Below, one piece after another: positions 43,650 through 50,036 of a stretch of 50,036 nt of DNA. Position numbers and translations under genes: made by a program. The notes beneath the pieces are model-generated. The model was not told the DNA's origin, did no database searches, and saw only the letters and a list, made by a program, of their open reading frames with translations. Where the stretch lies: the NCBI GenBank assembly GCA_027013165.1, contig JALUXV010000350.1, positions 1 to 50,036 on the forward strand. The letters are read 5' to 3'. Positions within the stretch are counted from its first letter, which is position 1. The number at the start of each line of letters is the position of its first letter. The stretch comes from Alteromonadaceae bacterium. GTDB taxonomy: Bacteria; Pseudomonadota; Gammaproteobacteria; Enterobacterales; Alteromonadaceae.

Positions 43650-44873
43650 ATGTCAGACGCTGTAGTACTCGACAGAGAAGACGTTTTAGCAGACAAACGG
43701 TCCTTATTTTCACTCCCGTCTAATACGGTATATTTGGATGGTAATTCGCTAGGCGCTCTTCCTACCGCGTGTAAACAAGCGGCTCAAGCAGTGGTTGAGC
43801 ACCAATGGGGTGATGATCTGATCACCAGCTGGAACAAGCATCAATGGATTGACTTACCAAGTCGCGTTGGTGACAAAATTGGTCGCCTGATCGGTGCAAA
43901 AGCAGGCCAAGTAGTGTGTTGCGATACTATTTCCACCAACCTATTCAAGGTCTTGAGTGCGGCGATAAAAATGTCGCCAGAGCGAAAAACTATCGCTACC
44001 ACAAAAGACAACTTTCCTACCGACATCTATATGGCAGAAGGGTTGTTGTCACTCCTTGGTGACGAATACAGAATTCAATTTATTGACGAGAATGACGTTG
44101 CATCACAGCTTCATGATGACATTGCTGTACTGATGCTCACTCAAGTAAATTTTCGTTCTGGACGCAAGCAAGACATAACCGCGGTTACCGCAGCAGCCCA
44201 TGAAAAAGGCATTTTAACCTTGTGGGATCTCGCTCACAGCGCTGGCGCATTTGCAGTTCACCTCGATGAGGCCAACGCAGATTTTGCGGTAGGTTGTACG
44301 TATAAATACCTTAACGGTGGGCCTGGCTCTCCTGCCTTTGTCTACGTTGCTGAGCGCCATCAAGCCCGTTATCAACAACCATTGTCAGGTTGGATGGGAC
44401 ACAGTACTCCGTTTGCGTTTTCTCATGAATATACACCCCACGATTCAGTTAAACGCAATTTGTGCGGCACGCCAGGCGTGATTGGTATGCAAGTGCTAGA
44501 CGCTGCTCTGTCGGTATTTGACAACACCGACATGGCGTTAATTGAAGATAAGTCGGCCAAGTTACAAGCATACTTTTTAGCTAAGCTTGAAGCGCATGGA
44601 CTCGCAGAGTCTTTTACTTTAGCAAGCCCAGCAGCGGCGGAGCGAGGTAGCCAGTTGGCGTTTTCTCACCCCGAGGCTTATGCAATTTGTCAGGCGTGGA
44701 TAGACAAAGGCGTTATCGCCGATTTTAGAGCGCCTGACATATTACGCGTTGGCTTTGCCCCGCTTTACTTGCGCTTTGCTGATATTGAGCACGCCGTTAA
44801 CGAGCTCGCGTTAATCGTAAACAACAAAACCTATCTGCGAAGCCAGTATCAGGTAGTTAACGACGTTACGTAA
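43650..44873 (+). CDS. kynU: Kynureninase
   Basis: A PLP enzyme that cleaves kynurenine to anthranilate and alanine. At 407 residues it matches the family. Visible motifs: VYLDGNSLGALP near the start, DNFPTDIYMAEGL, LWDLAHSAGA, and the PLP lysine Lys219 in GCTYKYLNGGPGSPAF. It forms an operon with the formamidase-like gene. Tryptophan 2,3-dioxygenase and kynurenine monooxygenase are not in the window. Confidence 0.95.
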   Translation: MSDAVVLDREDVLADKRSLFSLPSNTVYLDGNSLGALPTACKQAAQAVVEHQWGDDLITSWNKHQWIDLPSRVGDKIGRLIGAKAGQVVCCDTISTNLFKVLSAAIKMSPERKTIATTKDNFPTDIYMAEGLLSLLGDEYRIQFIDENDVASQLHDDIAVLMLTQVNFRSGRKQDITAVTAAAHEKGILTLWDLAHSAGAFAVHLDEANADFAVGCTYKYLNGGPGSPAFVYVAERHQARYQQPLSGWMGHSTPFAFSHEYTPHDSVKRNLCGTPGVIGMQVLDAALSVFDNTDMALIEDKSAKLQAYFLAKLEAHGLAESFTLASPAAAERGSQLAFSHPEAYAICQAWIDKGVIADFRAPDILRVGFAPLYLRFADIEHAVNELALIVNNKTYLRSQYQVVNDVT

Positions 44874-44885
44874 CCTGAACTCGGG

Positions 44886-45836
44886 TTACTTGAGTAACTT
44901 CATCAAGGCTTTACCAAGGCGCACATTCAGTGCGCCAGCGGCAACGGCTTCCGCAGCATTTTCGACGAACTTAGCCGACAAGCTTCCACTCACTTGGCTC
45001 ATAATTTCATCGGTGGCTAAATCAACAATACCTTGAGCTGCAATGTTCTGTGCCAAAACTCCCATTAGTTTCCAGTTACCAGAAGCGCTGGGTTTAAGGC
45101 CGTATACTTGTGCCACCTTGCGAATAGTACGAAAACTTACCCACAAAATTGCCGCAGTCTGCAGTAAGTTATTGGGGCTAATAAACGCCATGCTTCCCGC
45201 AGTAACAGCTTCTTGATTGAGCACTTCACGGGCTTTTTTCTGCACCTTTTGCGTTACGTTATCGTGATACAGTGCCAAACGTTCATTACCTGTCATGTCT
45301 ACATGAATGTGCAACAAGTAACGCTGATAACAAAACGCCGCATAAGAGTCAGCCGAAAAATGCGTACCGTGACGGTCTATCACATGAGCAACCTGAGCCA
45401 CGTCTAACGATTCACCGGCTTTGCTTTGTTGCTCCAGTAGTTGAATGTCGCTGGAATCAAGTAATGCGCTATTTACTCGACGATACCCCAAATACTCCCG
45501 TGCTGATAGGTAACCTAATCCACCCACCACACCAGTGAGCATAATACCCAGAAAGCTAGTAATAATCGGGTATTGGGCAGCATTTGACGTAAGGGTAGTT
45601 ACCGCATCAAACAACATAAATCCAATCACCGTAGTCAACGCCAGACCAAGAGTGGCAAAGCCAACAGAGAGTCGGGATTTTTTCACCGGAGGTTGCCATC
45701 GCTCGGGCTCAATGCGCTCGGGCAAGGCTTGTTCAGGAGGCGCTATATCCAATGGCTGCTGAACTATTTTTGCTCGATAGGCAGGTTTAGGCACGGATTC
45801 TACGGTGTTGGTGTCGGAATTATTAGTTTTTGCCAT
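44886..45836 (-). CDS. ycjF: YcjF/DUF697-family inner-membrane protein
   Basis: A 316-residue protein with a hydrophilic N terminus, two membrane segments (about 55-105, LSVGFATLGLALTTVIGFMLF and PIITSFLGIMLTGVVGGLGYL), and a C-terminal DUF697 domain (SPNNLLQTAAILWVSFRTIRKVAQVYGLKPS). I start it at the ATG at 45836, eight bases after GAGGAG and overlapping the end of ycjX by 14 bases; the longer frame to 45953 lies inside ycjX. The pair with the YcjX GTPase is conserved in proteobacteria; its role is linked to envelope stress. Confidence 0.88.
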   Translation of the reverse strand: MAKTNNSDTNTVESVPKPAYRAKIVQQPLDIAPPEQALPERIEPERWQPPVKKSRLSVGFATLGLALTTVIGFMLFDAVTTLTSNAAQYPIITSFLGIMLTGVVGGLGYLSAREYLGYRRVNSALLDSSDIQLLEQQSKAGESLDVAQVAHVIDRHGTHFSADSYAAFCYQRYLLHIHVDMTGNERLALYHDNVTQKVQKKAREVLNQEAVTAGSMAFISPNNLLQTAAILWVSFRTIRKVAQVYGLKPSASGNWKLMGVLAQNIAAQGIVDLATDEIMSQVSGSLSAKFVENAAEAVAAGALNVRLGKALMKLLK

Positions 45837-47226
45837 CACTTTGCTCCTCATTGGTGAGTAAGTACTGGAATAATCGGTCGAGTCCGCGGCCAGCCAATAT
45901 GCGGGCTTTGAAATCTTTGGGCACAGCCACGTTGAGTACAGGAAAGTGAGCATCAGATTCCATGTCTTTCAGTCGGGTAGGTACGCTTTCAAAAGTGGCT
46001 TCAACATAGCCAAGGTCTTTATCTTGATATCGCAACGCTTGTGAAGTGCTGCCCTCGTCGGTCACTTTGATAGCCGACACTAGAAAATGCTCAAAGGCGA
46101 TAGGTTTGTCGGCAAATTTTGCCCGCGCACCTTCAGTAATTTGTTCAAGCAGAGCCAGTAGATTGTCGTGCTCACCAGCGGGTAACAGGTCAGATTTTGT
46201 CGCAACAAAAGCCACCTTACCTATTTTAGGTGATTTACCTAAACGCTTAGCAAACCAGCTTTGCTTGCCGTACACGAAGGCATCGGCCAAATGGCTGAGG
46301 GTTTCTTTTAATTGATACAGATGCTGGCGACTGTGATTCAATCCTTCAAATAGATCTACGAGAATGATCTGCTTCTCGGTTTCTTTGAATACGTCCTCTT
46401 TGATGGGTGATAACCAGTCTTTGCCAAACTTTTGATAATGCGCGTTAAACACCTCAAACCACGGGTGAGAAATATCACTGGTAATGCTTGATGGCAGTGG
46501 CGCGAAGCCGTGTTCAAAACGGTCAAATTCCGAGGTATCTAACAAAAAGCTACCGGGTTGAAGCATGGAAATACCGTTACTTTTCGCCACTTTCAAATAA
46601 CGGGTATAACATTCCACTAATTCGCCTATACGTTCCCGTGTTGGCGGTACTTCAAAATCAAAACGATTTACAAACGCCTTCCACTCTTCAGCATAGTATT
46701 GTTGCGGCCCACTGCTGAGCTGCGCCCAAGCAGTATCAGACCACTGAGCATAGCTTTTGCTTAGCATAGGCAAGTCGGTTAACCACTCCCCGGGGTAATC
46801 CACAAACTCAAAAATTACGTCGGTGTGAGGTAGCAACTTTCGCTTTACGCTATGGGTTTCTTGCACCCGAATAATCAGCTTAAAACCGTAGGCTTCGTCG
46901 GTTGGGGCGGGCCATTCTTGATTGGCCAACGCCTCTAAACTCAATGTAAGAGGAAAGGGCTTAAAGCCTTCAAGAGGCTCAATTCGGGTAAAAATAATAT
47001 CTTCTGGCGGTAGGGTTCGCAGCAAAGGTAAACATACATAGCCTTCGTCATTGCGCGATTTAAGCATGGTCAAAATACTGGTGAACAGCATAGACTTACC
47101 ACTGCGACTCAACCCCGTTAAGGTAAACCTATGGGTTTGCTTAGTCACAATATCAGCCAGTTTATTACTCGACGTAGTAGCTACCTGAGCCGCTTTATCC
47201 ACCAGCGCCGACCAACGATTTTGCAT
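45823..47226 (-). CDS. ycjX: YcjX-family GTP-binding protein
   Basis: A 467-residue P-loop protein of the YcjX family. Walker A is GLSRSGKS at about 38-45, and the FEFVDYPGEWLTDLPML segment and VAFVATKSDLLP (NKxD-type, here TKSD) complete the nucleotide site. The family is a dynamin-like or Ras-like GTPase tied to stress response with YcjF. PspABC genes, its usual E. coli neighbours, are not seen upstream; instead a dispersed palindromic repeat lies in the upstream gap. Confidence 0.92.
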   Translation of the reverse strand: MQNRWSALVDKAAQVATTSSNKLADIVTKQTHRFTLTGLSRSGKSMLFTSILTMLKSRNDEGYVCLPLLRTLPPEDIIFTRIEPLEGFKPFPLTLSLEALANQEWPAPTDEAYGFKLIIRVQETHSVKRKLLPHTDVIFEFVDYPGEWLTDLPMLSKSYAQWSDTAWAQLSSGPQQYYAEEWKAFVNRFDFEVPPTRERIGELVECYTRYLKVAKSNGISMLQPGSFLLDTSEFDRFEHGFAPLPSSITSDISHPWFEVFNAHYQKFGKDWLSPIKEDVFKETEKQIILVDLFEGLNHSRQHLYQLKETLSHLADAFVYGKQSWFAKRLGKSPKIGKVAFVATKSDLLPAGEHDNLLALLEQITEGARAKFADKPIAFEHFLVSAIKVTDEGSTSQALRYQDKDLGYVEATFESVPTRLKDMESDAHFPVLNVAVPKDFKARILAGRGLDRLFQYLLTNEEQSDGKN

Positions 47227-47336
47227 GCCTTGTATCTTTTCCTAATGCCTCATATACCAATGATGTATGCATTTACTGGCAGATAACAAGGCACAGCCAC
47301 GTTTTGTTACAACTCTTTGGGTTGAAGCGAACATGA

Positions 47337-47444
47337 GGAGAGGAAGCGATACACTTTTTATTGCACGCCATGAACACGTCCGTGTGGGCTCGGCCTCGGC
47401 ATCCCTGCCTCGGACGGCTATAAAAAGTGCATTGCTCCCTCTCC
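47337..47444 (-). repeat. Dispersed palindromic element, copy 2
   Basis: Outer arms of 25 bases (47337-47361 and 47420-47444) pair with three mismatches. On the minus strand the core includes GAGGCAGGGATGCCGA (47396-47411) and CACACGGACG, matching copy 1 at 31240-31332 almost base for base, while the outer arm sequence differs. It lies downstream of gloA, in the same orientation relative to it as copy 1 has to the acyltransferase. Confidence 0.8.
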
Positions 47445-47494
47445 TGTATAGTGCTTTAGTTATCGAAGTGATGCTGCACTAGCGCTTTGATATT

Positions 47495-47878
47495 TTATCT
47501 TCCTTCGATTAGCTCAATGGCGTAGCCATCGGGGTCGCGTACAAAAGCAATTACTGTGCTGCCGCCTTTTACAGGTCCGGGCTTACGATAAACGTCTGCG
47601 CCGTTGGCTTCTAGGGTTTCGCAAACGGCGTAAATGTCGTCAACACCGATGGCTAAATGCCCAAAGGCTGTACCTTTGTCGTAAGTGTTTTCTCCCCAGT
47701 TATAGGTGAGTTCGAGCACAGTGGTGTCGCTTTCATCGCCATAACCGACAAACGCTAAAGTGTACTCGTATTGCTTGTTTTCTGACGTACGTAACAAACG
47801 CATGCCCATAAGCTCGGTGTAAAAATGTAACGATGCTTCAAGGTTCTCCACCCGTAGCATGGTGTGTAATAAACGCAT
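47495..47878 (-). CDS. gloA: Lactoylglutathione lyase (glyoxalase I)
   Basis: Isomerises the methylglyoxal-glutathione adduct to S-lactoylglutathione. The metal ligands sit at His5, Glu56, His74 and Glu122, the same positions I recall for E. coli GloA. At 127 residues the length is normal. The ATG at 47878 follows GGGAG by five bases; a TTG four codons upstream is rejected. It is a single gene with a dispersed palindromic repeat after it. Confidence 0.95.
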   Translation of the reverse strand: MRLLHTMLRVENLEASLHFYTELMGMRLLRTSENKQYEYTLAFVGYGDESDTTVLELTYNWGENTYDKGTAFGHLAIGVDDIYAVCETLEANGADVYRKPGPVKGGSTVIAFVRDPDGYAIELIEGR

Positions 47879-48107
47879 GGTGACTCCCAAATTATTACGC
47901 CTTCACATTGCATTATAAATGCGAACTAAGGCAAGTAGTAGGTGTGAAATTGTACTGTGGCGAGCCTGAGAAGTGTCCACTTTTTAAACACCCCAATACT
48001 ATCTTCACTTTACTTTTAATGTTTATGACTAAGTATCAACAAGTTATAGTTCTGGTGTATTTTATGCTTTTTTTCATACTGCTTAACTACTACATAAGGA
48101 AAGTGTT

Positions 48108-48692
48108 TTGAAGAAAGTTCTTGTCGCCATAATAAGCTTTTTATTTCTAGCAAACTCTGCAAACGCAACTGTCATCAGTATTAATTTTGAAGATGCCACA
48201 CCAAGCACGCTACTCGATAATTTTTACTCGAGTTTAGGTGTCACTTTTGTCGATGCACTTGTTACTCTACAAGGGGGTTTAGCAGGAGGTTCTGGCAGCA
48301 ACACTATTGTCCATGTGAACGGTGCAGCTCACGATGCAAGTGAGCCTTTACAAGCTATTTTTAGCAACGCTGTGTCTAGTGTAAGTATTAAGGGGTTAGA
48401 TGTAGGAGTTAACGGTTTTGCTTTAGTTGCTTTTGACAGCGATGGAGTCCAAGTCGATGCACAACAGGTAGTTGGCACGTCCACGGGCTTCAACGAGTTT
48501 TATACGTTAACTGTGAATGCAGCAAACATTCACAGAGTTGAGTTTTATCAAGCGTTCGACATATTAGCAGAAGGCATCATTTTTGATGACTTTTCATTTA
48601 CTTTGGCTACTGTAAATGCTCCCTCTACGCTGCTTTTCTTTGGTGTTTTTATTTTTATTATTGGCTTCCATCGCCACAAAAGCTGCGTTTGA
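48108..48692 (+). CDS. Secreted protein with PEP-CTERM-like C-terminal signal
   Basis: A 194-residue exported protein. Residues 1-20 are a signal peptide (ending NSANA). The body is a beta-rich, Asn/Ser/Val-rich domain, with LAEGIIFDDFSF resembling the 'facilitated binding' tail of many PEP-CTERM proteins. The C terminus, VNAPSTLLFFGVFIFIIGFHRHK, is a short motif, a membrane span and a basic end, as in the Alteromonadales variant of PEP-CTERM sorting signals. The start is TTG, seven bases after AAGGA. No exosortase gene is in the window. It is followed by an intrinsic terminator. Confidence 0.78.
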   Translation: MKKVLVAIISFLFLANSANATVISINFEDATPSTLLDNFYSSLGVTFVDALVTLQGGLAGGSGSNTIVHVNGAAHDASEPLQAIFSNAVSSVSIKGLDVGVNGFALVAFDSDGVQVDAQQVVGTSTGFNEFYTLTVNAANIHRVEFYQAFDILAEGIIFDDFSFTLATVNAPSTLLFFGVFIFIIGFHRHKSCV

Positions 48693-48698
48693 TAATGT

Positions 48699-48732
48699 GG
48701 GCTACAATCAGAATGACTGTAGCCCTTTTATT
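48699..48732 (+). terminator. Intrinsic terminator after the PEP-CTERM-like gene
   Basis: GGGCTACA and TGTAGCCC form an eight-base perfect stem followed by TTTTATT, seven bases beyond the stop codon. Confidence 0.85.
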
Positions 48733-48835
48733 ACACAGAGGGTTAATGATCGCCTTAGTAAATTAAACGATATTGCACGAGATTTTTGCTATCTTTTAAA
48801 GCAAGATCAAACGGTAAACAACGGCCCGTGCAATA

Positions 48836-49921
48836 TTGAAGTTTACAAAAGCTCTGGTTGGTGAAACTACACTAACACTAAAACATATACGACTTTTCAT
48901 CATTACTGGCACATCAATGCTGGTAGCATTTATGTTCACCGACTTGGCATTTCTGCCAGAATCACTCCACACAACCTACATTGAATCACGAATCACCATG
49001 CAATTCCCTGTGTGTTTTCTATTGCTTGCCGCTACCTTCTTACCCAACTTTGCCAAGTACTACCAAAAAGCATTATCCGCAACTATGTTGTCGATAATTT
49101 TCATAAACTATTGGTTGATCATTCAATGTTGGGAACAAGCCGGTGTCGTGTTTTCTTATGAAGGCACTGTGATGTATAGCCTTTTTTCAATGTTTGTGTT
49201 CCGCATGTCATTTAAGTTTGCCATGGTATTTTCCGCCGCCACATTAACTGGGTTTGTGGTTATGGTGTTGTTGTATCCAATATATGGAGACTACACCGGG
49301 ATTAACATAGGATTTGTGATGATGAGTTTATTTATTGGCTTGTTGGGGACCTACCGAATTGAGAGTGGCATTAGAAAACTAACAGATCTGAACGACAAGC
49401 TAACTACACTCAGTGAAACCGACCCCTTAACTTCTCTCCTCAATAGAAGAACCTATGAGGCTAGATTCACAAATCAGTTTAAGTGAGCACAACGTGGAGA
49501 AAATCCATTATGTGTTTTCGTCATCGACCTTGACTATTTCAAAGATTTTAATGACGGTTATGGGCATGTAAAGGGCGATAAAGTCATTCAACAACAAGCC
49601 CGTAACCTCACTGCGATTTTCAAGCGAGAGACCGACATTGTGGCTAGATATGGCGGTGAGGAATTTATTGTTGTGACCTCTAATGTAACAGAGTCCCAGT
49701 GCCACGGTTTTGCAAAACAACTACTGGAACAATGGCAAGAACAATCTATTCCTCATGGCAAGGGAAAAGCAGGCCCGTGGGTGACTTGCTCAATTGGCTT
49801 CTTTTGGGCACGAATGAATGCAGGGAGCACGAAAGAGAGCATTGTAAAGTGCGCCGACAAAGCTTTGTACCAAGCAAAAGAGAAAGGTAGGAACTGCTTC
49901 GTTCAATTTGACGAGACATAA
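48836..49921 (+). pseudogene. Diguanylate cyclase (membrane GGDEF protein) interrupted by an in-frame TGA
   Basis: About 360 codons. The first 190 or so residues hold about six membrane segments, followed by the start of a GGDEF domain (SETDPLTSLLNRRTYEARFTNQFK). TGA at 49484-49486 stops the frame; the same frame then continues without any shift as AQRGENPLCVFVIDLDYFKDFND, ARYGGEEF (active-site signature, intact) and ADKALYQAKEKGRN to a TAA at 49919. The stop falls at a position usually occupied by Arg, so a single CGA-to-TGA change would explain it. Either a recent nonsense mutation or a sequencing error. The start (TTG at 48836) is uncertain and lacks a ribosome site. Confidence 0.82.
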
Positions 49922-50036
49922 GGTTGTGGAGGTGTGTGGTATTTTCCTAGTCGAACATTGACATAGTGAACCCAGAACTCGATAGAGAAATGCGTTATTT
50001 GTGAACCATTAAAATTGTTAGGTTCCTTTGACAGAA

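Noticed and set aside
44870-44889. GTAACC...GGTTAC hairpin between the kynU and ycjF stop codons
   Set aside because: Only six base pairs and no T-tract; too weak to call a terminator.
47908-48111. A 67-residue reading frame with a hydrophobic C terminus between gloA and the PEP-CTERM-like gene
   Set aside because: No ribosome site, ends overlapping the next gene's TTG start, and the first half has odd composition; more likely chance.
49480-49490. Frameshift in the diguanylate cyclase gene
   Set aside because: Both halves are in the same frame; the break is a single TGA codon, not an insertion or deletion.

Overview
The window reads as chromosomal DNA of a marine Alteromonadales gammaproteobacterium (Alteromonas/Glaciecola/Paraglaciecola-like). 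The hemC-hemD-hemX-hemY order, argO/argP, RlmF, the YcjX/YcjF pair, a large TonB-dependent receptor and a C-terminal 'NAPST' PEP-CTERM-like signal all fit. I identified the order from gene content and recall only, not from a database search. I saw no tRNA, rRNA, CRISPR array, prophage or insertion sequence.

Layout. 1-1.9 kb: two unrecognised membrane-anchored proteins. 2-6 kb: haem operon hemCDXY. 6.1-7.7 kb: divergent argO/argP. 7.7-8.7 kb: rlmF. 8.9-27.5 kb: a catabolic and cofactor island, the highlight of the window. 27.5-31.2 kb: an ECF sigma factor fused to a membrane domain, divergent from a CIA30-like secreted protein and an acyltransferase. 31.3-37.5 kb: divergent hutIG / hutCUH with a HutC operator. 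37.7-39 kb: ThrE-type exporter. 39-42.6 kb: polyamine/DUF350 membrane operon. 42.8-44.9 kb: secreted kynurenine-formamidase-like hydrolase and kynureninase. 44.9-47.2 kb: ycjX-ycjF. 47.5-50 kb: gloA, a PEP-CTERM-like protein and a diguanylate cyclase gene broken by one in-frame TGA.

The island. The minus-strand genes encode dihydropyrimidinase, an NCS1 transporter, a ureidopropionase-type amidase, an omega-amino acid (beta-alanine) aminotransferase and a CoA-acylating (methyl)malonate-semialdehyde dehydrogenase. Together these cover reductive pyrimidine breakdown from dihydrouracil onward, but the first enzyme, dihydropyrimidine dehydrogenase (PreT/PreA), is absent. Alongside, on the plus strand, is a tight seven-gene operon with all five genes for coenzyme F420 (cofG, cofH, cofD, cofC, cofE), an NADPH:F420 oxidoreductase and an F420-dependent luciferase-like oxidoreductase. 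A large TonB receptor follows. A RutR-like TetR regulator sits in the middle. A RutR-like palindrome, TTTACC-N4-GGTAAA, occurs in front of the pyrimidine operon, the F420 operon and the TonB receptor. A second palindrome, TTTCATAAAYATGAAA, links the LysR/aminotransferase promoter region to the TonB receptor.

My main hypothesis is an F420H2-dependent reductive pyrimidine (or related cyclic ureide) catabolic system. In it the luciferase-like enzyme would perform the missing ring reduction, Fno would recharge F420 from NADPH, and the host makes F420 as part of the same regulon. F420 biosynthesis is rare in gammaproteobacteria, which suggests that the set was acquired together.
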